Positions 34,101 through 41,142 of a stretch of DNA of 52,104 nucleotides are shown one piece after another (the stretch's first letter is position 1; every line of letters starts with the position of its first letter). The stretch is from Lachnospiraceae bacterium (lineage in GTDB: Bacteria > Bacillota_A > Clostridia > Lachnospirales > Lachnospiraceae). Location of the stretch: positions 1 to 52,104 of the forward strand of contig JAILDD010000050.1 of assembly GCA_024689605.1 (NCBI GenBank), in the 5' to 3' direction. The position numbers and the translations under genes were made by a program. The notes under the pieces were generated by a model, which did not search any database, was not told the origin of the DNA, and was given only the letters and a program-made list of their open reading frames with translations.

Positions 34101-35668
34101 TTGAAACCGTATTTCTTATTGACCTTCGCCTGTCCGCTAAGGTTGATGACAAACTGGGCAGCCTTTTCCCTAAGCGTGTAGCTGTCGAACTGGTTTATTC
34201 CCGTCACGTCATCCCCGCCGGCAAGATATCTTGCAAACACATCCTTATCAACAGGTGGAATCTGGCAGACTTTCATAAGATGTTCTACAGTCTGCTCAGC
34301 TTTTATCTCTGCGGGTGCCAGGAAAGTGACATAGGACAGGGAATCCTTGACTGCATCCGCAATCTCAATCTCGCCGCCATAAACATACTTAGTACCAAGG
34401 TTAGCCTTTATCCTGTCTTTTATCCGCTGTAAGGACAGTGACGAATACCCCTTCTCAGCCACTATCTGGTCTATGATCTCATAATTGGACTCTGCCTGTT
34501 CCTTAAGGATATTAAGGTGTACCTGGAAAAAGCTATCGTCCGCGTTGAGCATAAGGCTGTTTACTTCGCTTTTTTCCCAGAAACGCTCATCCTTTTTGTC
34601 TATCCCCAGTACTTCAGCATACTTTTCCATTCTTACCTTGGCTGTTGCAAGAATTTTGCTGTTTTCCTTTTCAAAATCCTTAAGAATAGCGTCCATATGT
34701 ATCCTGAACTCTTTTACTTCATCGAACATGTGCTGGTCGCCGTTAATCTTTGAAGTCAGATACTTACTGAGCTTATCCTTCATATCAGAAAGTCCCAGTG
34801 TTAGCTGCGGATTTTCATCACAAATCATGCTCAAGGTCATCTTGTTTGCAATCAACCGGTTATTTTTGTCCGCAATGATCCTTTCAAGAGTCTCCTTGTC
34901 CTTCTTCTCAAATTCCTTGCCGCTTATAAGCTTCTTCAGCACATCCTTATATTCTGCGCTGTTGCCATACCATTTGTTTATAAGCTCACCCTTTACTTTT
35001 TCGGAAAGAGAATCATTGGACAGTATTTCCTGTACCTGCGTATCCTTGACCTTTTCATCAACCTTTTTCTTCACTTCGGTCGTGTTTTTAATCATCTGGT
35101 CATTCAACCCGGAAACAACGTCAACTATACGGCAGCTTATACGATATCTTGAGCTGCCGCTACCCGTAAGATGCATCCACTTCTTATGTGTAAGCTGATA
35201 ATATTTTGCAGTAGATTCTGCAAGCCTTAAGGCATCACGATAATCAATCTGCATGAACCCCTTCTGCTTTGCATTCTCATTGTATTCGCTTAAATCAACA
35301 AGAGTTTTAAAAGCATCCTCCATCTGGCGGAACGCTTTATGCTTCTTATTTGTGTCATTCTCCATATGACTAAGGAGCTGCTTCATAGTGTAGTTATCTA
35401 TGCTTTGCTTGAGCCCGCTCTCTTCCTGTTCTTCTTCAAGCTTAGTCTCATACGCTTCTATGGTGTCAGCTGCTATGTCATTAAGTGTTTTCTTCTCCGT
35501 AAAAGCAAAAAGAGGAATCTTTTTCTTCTTTTTTTCAGCCTTTCTGGGTTCCTCTCCAGGAAACTTCACCTCAAATCTTTTATACGGCTGCTGTTGTTCT
35601 TCCTTATTAGCAGATTTCTTAGCAGATTTGATTTCCTTTTTTTCGTTTTCCTTAAATAATGAATCCAT
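28133..35668 (-). CDS. Giant 2511-residue helical protein of unknown function
   Basis: ATG 35666-35668 with GGAGG eight bases upstream; open for 2511 codons. No signal peptide. The first 60 residues are Lys/Glu-rich, and the rest is predicted almost all-helical, K/E/D/L-rich. I recognise no catalytic motif. Internally a module recurs: YNKLSTAEKELFALGLML, YNNLSEKQKKLFIKVLGRRDFLD, and later WVLLAKAVDFMNEMEKD and DWKLFLRALQFVQRAE. The same pattern occurs in the broken protein at 1193-3143. The C-terminal 250 residues contain less polar helices (IMTGAINSAINAGIEFATY). Possible roles are a cargo or effector of the nearby VirD4-like ATPase or a structural scaffold. Both are guesses. Confidence 0.7.
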   Translation of the reverse strand: MDSLFKENEKKEIKSAKKSANKEEQQQPYKRFEVKFPGEEPRKAEKKKKKIPLFAFTEKKTLNDIAADTIEAYETKLEEEQEESGLKQSIDNYTMKQLLSHMENDTNKKHKAFRQMEDAFKTLVDLSEYNENAKQKGFMQIDYRDALRLAESTAKYYQLTHKKWMHLTGSGSSRYRISCRIVDVVSGLNDQMIKNTTEVKKKVDEKVKDTQVQEILSNDSLSEKVKGELINKWYGNSAEYKDVLKKLISGKEFEKKDKETLERIIADKNNRLIANKMTLSMICDENPQLTLGLSDMKDKLSKYLTSKINGDQHMFDEVKEFRIHMDAILKDFEKENSKILATAKVRMEKYAEVLGIDKKDERFWEKSEVNSLMLNADDSFFQVHLNILKEQAESNYEIIDQIVAEKGYSSLSLQRIKDRIKANLGTKYVYGGEIEIADAVKDSLSYVTFLAPAEIKAEQTVEHLMKVCQIPPVDKDVFARYLAGGDDVTGINQFDSYTLREKAAQFVINLSGQAKVNKKYGFKHRMLKAETWEAIEKLKFEMGAYTKEEFKAKFDELIRKNDETIDLTKPNIKYADFMEHWTQEKPARQIGFSKRILGDLFLEDKDVCSVLDKDDVEYLRENLIKSICGSDAELSKIEYLPTSDIKLIAGRLKQNIVGNKDFIKGMKEECKDDRELINKVILGITMLNGTASLGDLNDLVHSTGESLKMSRNQALEKKKLFDSLKPDAKPDGTLDKVRYEHFMKQHKFICKYKNGRYKNFVEKLCGETFFYLTVMDCDENAVKKFLDGEIEKKLGKAIDAINAAQVPDAVKQIYIDKNYELIFSGKLSGETVLFKSELEKLQITLQKEANADGKSIEKNIQSATKTALKEVVGKDKKNAEKTAIVYFCAQEVITSLYGDKNTFKKLMSHSDLKDEIVKACSRYDHNSFQAEFYLKKLASINPESIFAGEEEGIRNIGRFIRSNMKLMANLSEADFKVKLAEMAEDYEKIYKRDVDYTKANKTSEEEQKVAKKIIETKKSELTIKDRRDTFFGTIDDRKALADIYTSKALVNVRTKKLNSLNSDDWKRARDRVESSLAKYNKLDSFLTDLLVEKNVNARFDKTINEHAKWLADVSDILSSADDKEEAISEDEHRLLVVNAYRHIDDFADTDRKSKFLSKRRFVKTEWYKIFRKNYKILKQLESLEISHGPLVQERMDVARDLRALLATGIGVKEQDDKANAFFSEKAEKAVSYFKYIDAFMTCADKALETDAGYRKTERFIRDKYLLALRQYYHESIFTDLESGKDAVFDEAKWSAELKNFASSQANLKYILNEKESDTVSSKEYGIKNKNFLQCTGKDVFENLINKNGAHGWKKKYNKLSTAEKELFALGLMLMEKGAIGFDGGSASVLAEKNLRTKEAADRLKELTNYMSGKDYDFRIDYSVCCYKLINKGTDIFGDRLTLSKSAFEKALQFAKGVTAKVKEGKEKVTAADKKRMGDGISSIYEAAFLGKKQIDDVFELRKKDFTPESVKTKLLELAKSEKSLNTIEKTFNKKGDIPVLFAGSFVMKKINGSDFMKEINARKKVLKKLSEMDEIDMHRFIAVLQNRAALDTTSADSKKYIDEEKREELKLLFSEDNHKKTFGKFVSNGACMQALVTALSFKFNDKKTLQGRALGKGDFDAQSFNRYGKIDWVLLAKAVDFMNEMEKDNRARFAMRNASNYVLASGNKKAIETYKKEFDKAEGKDIAKDQLEDFLKKESEKDRVSGKNKDAKIALAGYNNLSEKQKKLFIKVLGRRDFLDISKKNFYMNVFRASKERNFANETGRFRLIDEYIDKSLRGNEGVSLGENAYTDAFKSLLSTQVDDSVDFTAKKDIGDILSNERCYIFKRDTAVDWKLFLRALQFVQRAEYELEMREGNDELYRSAGKISSYGKLSMDYSILRRNIHNTGNGYFRFGVQKGKKVLTDETLNSTKLPLVGMSVAEIKKSVKDYGGMLMPSISEAIDKLDDMLASDEVKKESRISELPSLLTTDPMSYDIKGILKNKLTGTFYTSTTSLTNDINNLVVSSVTSGVDLSTIGKLVKGKLTEKTKNGRSSRLDEIIGSYELQYEYGDIRDDINLIFDKYDKTSTKINGIVDKAKNYTNIAVSVESFVNLTIAKSIKETVENKYAEATAYVMSNIDSATGKVSDDQEHSPFVTKVKEIVESTINMHKDSDKEIQELLAKPQEILNKVQETIKTSTSEILNGALGENTVNMLQDKYNIVKGFGDSLVSKYSFVVSKINKYKVFIDGFRDIAVSIKNKQLLNDATNRANDQSTMMKDRATLKKAEEVQDERQKQLNKNTVAEHKDIQKLSVKTADTIQNMAIVNDVAKMGLAVAEEIYGKVDVGIMTGAINSAINAGIEFATYCIRCMQDKEMLKSYYTDTEKGQKAVRGIKDSYASMVGSREVMDAELNGMSVLDIVCTGKGYENIEELVADTGMRMANSIAFCASKFNPVKETRVMAATVMLVLGLKSSIGKTDANTINSIFLKMKAA

Positions 35669-35825
35669 CGAGTATTCCTCCGTTGTCTTTCCGGGTTAAA
35701 ATCAACTATCCTGAACAGTTGCCTTTAACCGCACTTTTCACACTGTTGTACTCCATTATAATCTTACATCCGTACCGAAAGCGTACCTTGATGCAATAAT
35801 TGTTCCAGCCATTAACTATCGCTAA

Positions 35826-35861
35826 CATAAAAAAATGCGTTGGTATTTGCTGACAACGCAA
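35826..35861 (-). terminator. Intrinsic terminator between nuclease-helicase and giant genes
   Basis: TGCGTTG and CAACGCA pair around an 11-base loop and are followed by TTTTTTT on the minus strand. It lies downstream of the nuclease-helicase stop and upstream of the giant gene, so the giant gene needs its own promoter. A TATAAT-like box precedes it in the stretch 35740-35770. Confidence 0.85.
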
Positions 35862-35916
35862 CAAGACGATATCCGATCAGACATAGGTGGTAGAGCTTTT
35901 GCGACCGTAATAAAAA

Positions 35917-37404
35917 TTACATCGGCTGCAACATCGAAATCAGTCGACTGAATACCTCTTCATTACACTTCACAACCACTGCAATCTTTTCCTTTGCACG
36001 ACTTAGTCCCCTGAAGAGATTCCGCACCGCCTGCGAATCATCTTCGTTTTCCCCATGGCGTAGGTATGATTTTCTATCATAGTAAAATACTTCATCTATG
36101 AGCATCACTACTCTAGGATATTCTCTGCCTTCCGCCTCAGCTATGCTCACCTGCCTGCCTGTATAGCTGAATTCCCCAAGTGACGCATCTCTGATAAATT
36201 CATATCCTTCTTTTTCATAAATTCCAAGTAGTACAGCAGCCTCCGCCTCATCAGAAGCATAGGCAACGGAAACCGATGGATATGACCTTCTGCGCTCACC
36301 GAAGCCGTAATGCATGACTGCCCTTATGAAGCCCGAAAGTTCCGTGTTAAGCCTTATCCTATTGGTCAGACGATAGCCTTTAAACCCTTCCATAGCCTCT
36401 ATCAGCAGACTTCCGCTTTCCCCCTGTTCTTCTAATGACAAGGCATCTTCCCTGTCATATGAGATCACGATAGGGGCATTCCATTCAGCAGACAGCTCCG
36501 TAAGCTTTTCCATCATCAGACGATCCATGTTATGCCCTTCATCAACAAGTATGGCGCGATATTCTGTCTTTATCTCATTTTCAAAAGCTTCCCTGCCATA
36601 GTAAAAGTCTATGCGTTTAAGCCGCCTGTCCAGATGAGCCAGTTCCTGCATATATGATCCCAGATGAAAAATGCACACCGACTCCTTCTTTGAAAGCTCC
36701 ATGGCTATATCGTAAAGAAGTATGGTCTTGCCGGTTCCGGGAAACCCCGTGAACCCCTGGGGCGCCGCAGTAACCCCCTCCTCCGATGCCTGCCTTATAT
36801 GCCTTACAATCTGCTTCTTTATGTCCCTCTGCTGGGATGTAAGAAAGTATTCTTTCCGTAAGAACTTTTCCGGATCTGTCAGTGGAGAGATAAGATACCG
36901 TTCCTCTTTGAAAAGATCCTCTATCTCACCTTTGTAACTTTCACCGCTTTTTTCGAGTGCAGCCCTAAGCTCCTCCCATGATGCCTCCACCAGTCTGTCA
37001 CTGTGAGTAAGCCTCACCAGCCTGTCGCTGCCGCTTACATATGTAAAGAAATACATATTAAGCCCAAGCATCGACAGGTAAGCCTTGTTCTGCACAAGCT
37101 GCCTGCGGATCACTTCATCAGTCACATTTCCGCTTTTCAGTTCAATATTGATAACACAGTCAGAACATATCCGTAAGAGATCGAACTCCTTGCCAAGTTT
37201 CGGCAGGACAAAAGAATAATAGAAATCATACTCAGCGGCATCAGGCAGAGAACTGCACAGCTTTCCGCAGAAAGCCTTCAGGCTTTCCAGTTCCCACCTC
37301 CTGATCTTCAGATATCCGTTCCTTCCGGAGATCTGCCGTTCAAGCTTTGATACAAATACCGGGTCAGATACCCGGGTAAGCGCATATATATTTACCGGAT
37401 ACAA
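35917..37404 (-). CDS. PD-(D/E)xK nuclease - DUF2075-like helicase fusion
   Basis: 495 residues from a TTG at 37402-37404 with GGGGGGA four to five bases upstream. Residues 70-95 give a restriction-type nuclease motif: KEFDLLRICSDCVINIELKSG with D75, E88 and K90. After a helical linker, an SF1-like ATPase core follows: Walker A GFPGTGKT at 220-227, Walker B VDEGHNM with DEGH at 288-291, motif III SYDRED, then LTNRIRLN. Motif VI is RNLFRGLSRAKEKI. The core resembles DUF2075/Schlafen-3-type helicases. Nuclease-helicase fusions of this size are common in defence and DNA-processing loci. Neighbours fit such a role, but the target is unknown. Confidence 0.75.
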   Translation of the reverse strand: MYPVNIYALTRVSDPVFVSKLERQISGRNGYLKIRRWELESLKAFCGKLCSSLPDAAEYDFYYSFVLPKLGKEFDLLRICSDCVINIELKSGNVTDEVIRRQLVQNKAYLSMLGLNMYFFTYVSGSDRLVRLTHSDRLVEASWEELRAALEKSGESYKGEIEDLFKEERYLISPLTDPEKFLRKEYFLTSQQRDIKKQIVRHIRQASEEGVTAAPQGFTGFPGTGKTILLYDIAMELSKKESVCIFHLGSYMQELAHLDRRLKRIDFYYGREAFENEIKTEYRAILVDEGHNMDRLMMEKLTELSAEWNAPIVISYDREDALSLEEQGESGSLLIEAMEGFKGYRLTNRIRLNTELSGFIRAVMHYGFGERRRSYPSVSVAYASDEAEAAVLLGIYEKEGYEFIRDASLGEFSYTGRQVSIAEAEGREYPRVVMLIDEVFYYDRKSYLRHGENEDDSQAVRNLFRGLSRAKEKIAVVVKCNEEVFSRLISMLQPM

Positions 37405-37436
37405 ATTATCCCCCCATAAGCATTATAGTCTGCTTT

Positions 37437-37477
37437 GAAAAAACACTTCCCACGCCTCTATAAACATGGGAAGTGTT
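37437..37477 (-). terminator. Intrinsic terminator after dynamin-like gene
   Basis: ACACTTCCCA and TGGGAAGTGT pair around a 14-base loop, followed by TTTTTTC on the minus strand, about 30 bases after the GTPase stop. Confidence 0.88.
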
Positions 37478-37507
37478 CAGATAGTATATCACATATTACT
37501 CTGTCAC

Positions 37508-40039
37508 TTATTTCTTATCGCCGTCCTCAGGATTGTTTTCGCCCCAGATCTTTCTGTTGAGCTCAGCATCCTTTGCGCCGATCATGTCAAGGACTTCCTT
37601 GGCTCTCTTCTGCTCTTCGATGGCACGGGACTCATCCTTTAAAAGAAGTTCCAGGGAACCGGAAATGGTATCAATGTTGTTCTTGAATTCCTCAACCATC
37701 TCAGCGGTACGCTGTCTTGCCACACGGATGACCTCATCCTTGTAAGCCACAAACTGCTCCACTGTCTGTGCGTTGAAGGCTCTCTCAAGATCACGCTTGT
37801 ATGCCTTCTTATCCATGGTATTGAAGATAAGGATAGCCTTCTGCTCGTTGATATAGTCATTCATCTTAAGAGCGGTAAGCTCTGAAGGCGGGATCTCAGT
37901 ATCGGAGATGTTTGCGATCCTTCTGATAAGTCCTTCGTCTATGCCCTTGTATTCCTTGATCCTCTTAATGATGATGTTCTTAAGCTCCTGCACCTGAGCA
38001 GCAAGTATGTGGCCCCTGATGCGCTTATAAACGTCATCGATTTCCTGCAGATAGCGGTTCAGCTCGCTGATTATGATCTCGTTCTTCTTTTCGAAGATTT
38101 CAGGCTTAAGAGCAATCCACTGCATCTTGTCTGCCTGGCGGCTTGCTGCCTCCTGACGCTTCTCTATCTCATGCACGAGGCTCTTTATCTCAGCTACCTG
38201 GGTTTCCAGTGAATCATCCGTGATACGTGCCACGAATTCCTCATGGGCAGTCTCGATGTCCTGAACCATGCTGGTCTTCATGATCTCGATGTTCTTTTCA
38301 ATATGCTCCTTTGAAAGCCTTGCCTGGTTCTCAATAGCCTCATAGTCCACACGGACGAAATTGATGAGGTTCTCTATGCTGTCATAAAGCCCCTTAGCCT
38401 TAACAGCCAGGGCATACTTCTGTGCATACTTTATTATCTCCTGCTCGATGGCATACATACCGGAATTGACATATATCCTGCGTACAACACCGTCCAGAGC
38501 ATTGCCGCATTCCTTCGCAGCCTTCTCGGAATCCGCAATGAGCTGCTTGGTCTCGAACTCGGCATTAGCCAGCTTGTCGTAGCGGTAGAAGATTCCGCTG
38601 TCAGCCTGTATGTTGGAAGGATCCTCGGTGAAAGGATCGACAGTAGGCTCGTTGTTTATCTCGTTCTTGTGGTTTGCAAGCCATGTACGCTCGTCATCAA
38701 GATCTATGCCATCCTGGATAGCCTTGCTTATGTATGCAGCCTTGGATGAAACGAAGAAAAGCCTTGCCTCGGAAAGGTCAATCTCAACTTCTTCTTCATC
38801 GCAGATCTTGTCTTCTTCCTTAAGGGATACAACTACCTTTTTATTGCGAAGAAGCTTCAGATCCTTGCTGGTCTTGGTATCAGCCTGGTTGATTACATGG
38901 AACGAACGATCAAGGTCAATGGACACGCCCTGATCCCCTGCAGAGCCATCACGGAAACCATTGATAAGCTTGTACAGAACAGAATTACCTGTACCTTCCA
39001 TCTTGGTAGGCTCATACATTACGATAAGTATGGAATTGGTCTGCTGCTGCAGAGCCTCTTTAAGTATAAGCAGATGCTCCGAGGAATTGGAATCCGTTCC
39101 CGGAGTATCAAAGAATGTAAAGTTAATATCACGGCAGAGAGGAATGGGATAGCCCACTTCTATGACACCGTTGATGTATCCTGAACCATCCTGCTGCTCG
39201 TGATTGGGAACATCGTTTAATTTCTTAAGAATACGGCAGAGCTGCTCATGCATCTTTAGCCCAAGCTCAGCCACCACAGAGGTCTCAAGCTCGAGTGACT
39301 TTCTGACACCTTCCTGGGAAGCAGACTGTGATTTCGTCACTTCAAACTGGTTTATGGCATTGTTCCAGACGATCTGGATATTGTCAGGCCTGTCCTCTTT
39401 CGTGGTATTAACGGTAAATCCTACACGGGGAGTGACCTCGTTATGGATCTTGAACATCTTGGCAGTCTCAGAATTAATGCTCTCCGGAAGAATACGCCTG
39501 CCAATGATCGCATTTATGAATGTTGACTTGCCGGCGGAGTATGTACCTACCAGGCAGAGATTGACTTCATCCTGATCAAGCACAGCCTTCCTCTCGTCGA
39601 AAAGCTTCTTGCGCAGGCGGAACATCTGCTTGGTCTCCTGGTTCTGAAGCTGCTCATCGAATGATTCAAGAGCCTCGTCGCAGAACTTGCTTATGGCTTC
39701 ATATATTTCCGAAACATTGGGAAGCTCGACATAATCGGCTATCTTAAAGATTTCCTTGCCCTTCTCGTCATTGTAGTCGGCAACCTTTTTACGGAAATCC
39801 TCGTAATCGATCTTCGTGCCTTTGAAGGTAAGATTTACGTTATCCCTGGCAAACTGCTCCCAGATATCATCGAAAAAGCTTATGCCCTGGTTCTGCAGAA
39901 GAAACTCACCCGATCCCGGGCTGTATTTTTCAAGGTGCGGACATTCCTCATAAGGAATCTCCACAAAATCACCCTTAAATCTCGTAAAAAACCTTATCTC
40001 CTTTTTTACGGGATGATACATTATCATTAGTTCTTTCAT
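37508..40039 (-). CDS. Dynamin-family GTPase
   Basis: 843 residues, GGGAGG ten bases before ATG 40037-40039. Residues 1-110 form an extra N-terminal domain (MYHPVKKEIRFFTRFKGD type). The GTPase domain begins with LCLVGTYSAGKSTFINAIIG (G1 at 165-172), then RILPESINSETAKMFKI (switch 1, conserved T), FTFFDTPGTDSNSSE (G3) and HVINQADTKTS (G4 NxxD-like). The C-terminal 350 residues are long helices (MKTSMVQDIETAHEEF; AREQ-like stalk). Bacterial dynamin-like proteins bind and remodel membrane on GTP hydrolysis; some act in phage defence as membrane surveillance. It shows no transmembrane segment. Gene order places it upstream of the nuclease-helicase with a terminator between. Confidence 0.92.
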   Translation of the reverse strand: MKELMIMYHPVKKEIRFFTRFKGDFVEIPYEECPHLEKYSPGSGEFLLQNQGISFFDDIWEQFARDNVNLTFKGTKIDYEDFRKKVADYNDEKGKEIFKIADYVELPNVSEIYEAISKFCDEALESFDEQLQNQETKQMFRLRKKLFDERKAVLDQDEVNLCLVGTYSAGKSTFINAIIGRRILPESINSETAKMFKIHNEVTPRVGFTVNTTKEDRPDNIQIVWNNAINQFEVTKSQSASQEGVRKSLELETSVVAELGLKMHEQLCRILKKLNDVPNHEQQDGSGYINGVIEVGYPIPLCRDINFTFFDTPGTDSNSSEHLLILKEALQQQTNSILIVMYEPTKMEGTGNSVLYKLINGFRDGSAGDQGVSIDLDRSFHVINQADTKTSKDLKLLRNKKVVVSLKEEDKICDEEEVEIDLSEARLFFVSSKAAYISKAIQDGIDLDDERTWLANHKNEINNEPTVDPFTEDPSNIQADSGIFYRYDKLANAEFETKQLIADSEKAAKECGNALDGVVRRIYVNSGMYAIEQEIIKYAQKYALAVKAKGLYDSIENLINFVRVDYEAIENQARLSKEHIEKNIEIMKTSMVQDIETAHEEFVARITDDSLETQVAEIKSLVHEIEKRQEAASRQADKMQWIALKPEIFEKKNEIIISELNRYLQEIDDVYKRIRGHILAAQVQELKNIIIKRIKEYKGIDEGLIRRIANISDTEIPPSELTALKMNDYINEQKAILIFNTMDKKAYKRDLERAFNAQTVEQFVAYKDEVIRVARQRTAEMVEEFKNNIDTISGSLELLLKDESRAIEEQKRAKEVLDMIGAKDAELNRKIWGENNPEDGDKK

Positions 40040-40374
40040 CTACTGCAGCCTCCCAATTCCCTCTGTCCGATCAACCGTCTAAAGAACGAACAAATATGTA
40101 TTTTTCGTGTGGCAAAAAAAGACATCTTCGCTATACCACACCACGTTTAAGTATAGCGAAAATGTCCGAAAAAAACAAGCGACTAACTACTATAAATTGT
40201 AATATTTCACAGAAAACCTCCTATATGGGGGTTATTTGTAACAGGAATAAACATAGTTTATTCCTGTTACGGCAGCTCGCAATTAAATGTTTGCTGCGCA
40301 AATGGCGGGCTGCCATTGCTAAATTTACTGCTTTTGTACGCCCTCAGCAGCAAGTGCTTCGGGCTACACTAGAC
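40040..40374. other. Structured 335-base intergenic region
   Basis: No protein gene is convincing here. The stretch holds a 9-10 base inverted repeat TTCGCTATA...TATAGCGAA at about 40128-40162, a perfect 15-base inverted repeat at 40238-40270, and hairpins TTTGC-TGC-GCAAA and AATGGC-GGGCT-GCCATT around 40288-40322. It could be a small mobile repeat or a structured non-coding RNA; neither is proven. Confidence 0.5.
40238..40270. repeat. Perfect 15-base inverted repeat with 3-base spacer
   Basis: GTAACAGGAATAAAC (40238-40252) and GTTTATTCCTGTTAC (40256-40270) are exact reverse complements separated by ATA. It is not followed by a T run on either strand. Confidence 0.8.
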
Positions 40375-41106
40375 TTATTTGTCCATTTTTACGGCAGTTT
40401 CCAGGGCGATTTTCATCATCTGGTCAAATGTAGTCTGTCTTTCCATGGCATTCAGAGCTTCACCGGTAAGAATGTGGTCGGATATGGTAAACATACCCAG
40501 GGCCTTTTTGCCTGCCTTTGCCGCATTGAAATAAAGTGCAGCTGTCTCCATTTCTATGCAGAGTATTCCCATCTTTATCCATCTGTCATTGGCGTCATCC
40601 TGAGCATCATAGAAAGTATCTGATGAGAGTACATTTCCCACCATGTATTTTGCACCTGCCGCATCTGCCTCGGAAACTGCAGTCTTAAGCAGTTCATAGT
40701 CAGCAATGGGAGCCATCACTCCCGGCAGTTCAAACTGCCTTGCATAATTCGAATTGGTGGATGCACCCATGGCGAACACGATGTCCCTTACCTTAAGGGC
40801 ATTGCTTATGGCACCGGCAGAACCGATGCGGATTATATTCTCAACTCCGAAAAAGTTGTACAGCTCATAGCTGTAAATTCCTATTGACGGCATTCCCATG
40901 CCACTGGCCATAACGCTGACCCTGTGGCCCTTGTATGTTCCTGTATACCCCTGTACTCCGCGCACATTATTTATAAGCTTTGCATCTTCAATATATGTCT
41001 CTGCAATGTACTTTGACCTGAGGGGATCTCCCGGCATCAGGACAGTCTTTGCAAAATCCTCGAGTGTGGCATCAATATGAGGTGTAGGATACGGCTTATC
41101 TGACAT
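40375..41106 (-). CDS. deoD: Purine-nucleoside phosphorylase (DeoD type)
   Basis: 243 residues, AAGGAGG before the ATG. DeoD trimer-of-dimers signatures are TPHIDA at the N-terminus, LMPGDPLRSKYIAE (phosphate loop), GYTGTYKG, ASGMGMPSIGIYSYEL, IIRIGSAGAI and CIEMETAALYF (ribose and base binding, M-E-x-E type), with SDHILTGEAL for the catalytic aspartate. It cleaves purine nucleosides with phosphate to free base and ribose-1-phosphate in salvage. It marks the right border of the accessory block. Confidence 0.97.
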   Translation of the reverse strand: MSDKPYPTPHIDATLEDFAKTVLMPGDPLRSKYIAETYIEDAKLINNVRGVQGYTGTYKGHRVSVMASGMGMPSIGIYSYELYNFFGVENIIRIGSAGAISNALKVRDIVFAMGASTNSNYARQFELPGVMAPIADYELLKTAVSEADAAGAKYMVGNVLSSDTFYDAQDDANDRWIKMGILCIEMETAALYFNAAKAGKKALGMFTISDHILTGEALNAMERQTTFDQMMKIALETAVKMDK

Positions 41107-41142
41107 AATGGTCCTCCTTTTTTTCCGCCTTACGGCTGTATT

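Noticed and set aside
34485..35198. Large plus-strand ORFs opposite the giant gene and the chemoreceptor
   Set aside because: They are shadows of the real minus-strand genes: rich in Ser/Leu/Phe, without ribosome sites or recognisable domains.
24274..40039. Integrative conjugative element
   Set aside because: Only a VirD4-like gene is present. No relaxase, VirB4-type ATPase, integrase, excisionase or flanking direct repeat was found in the window.
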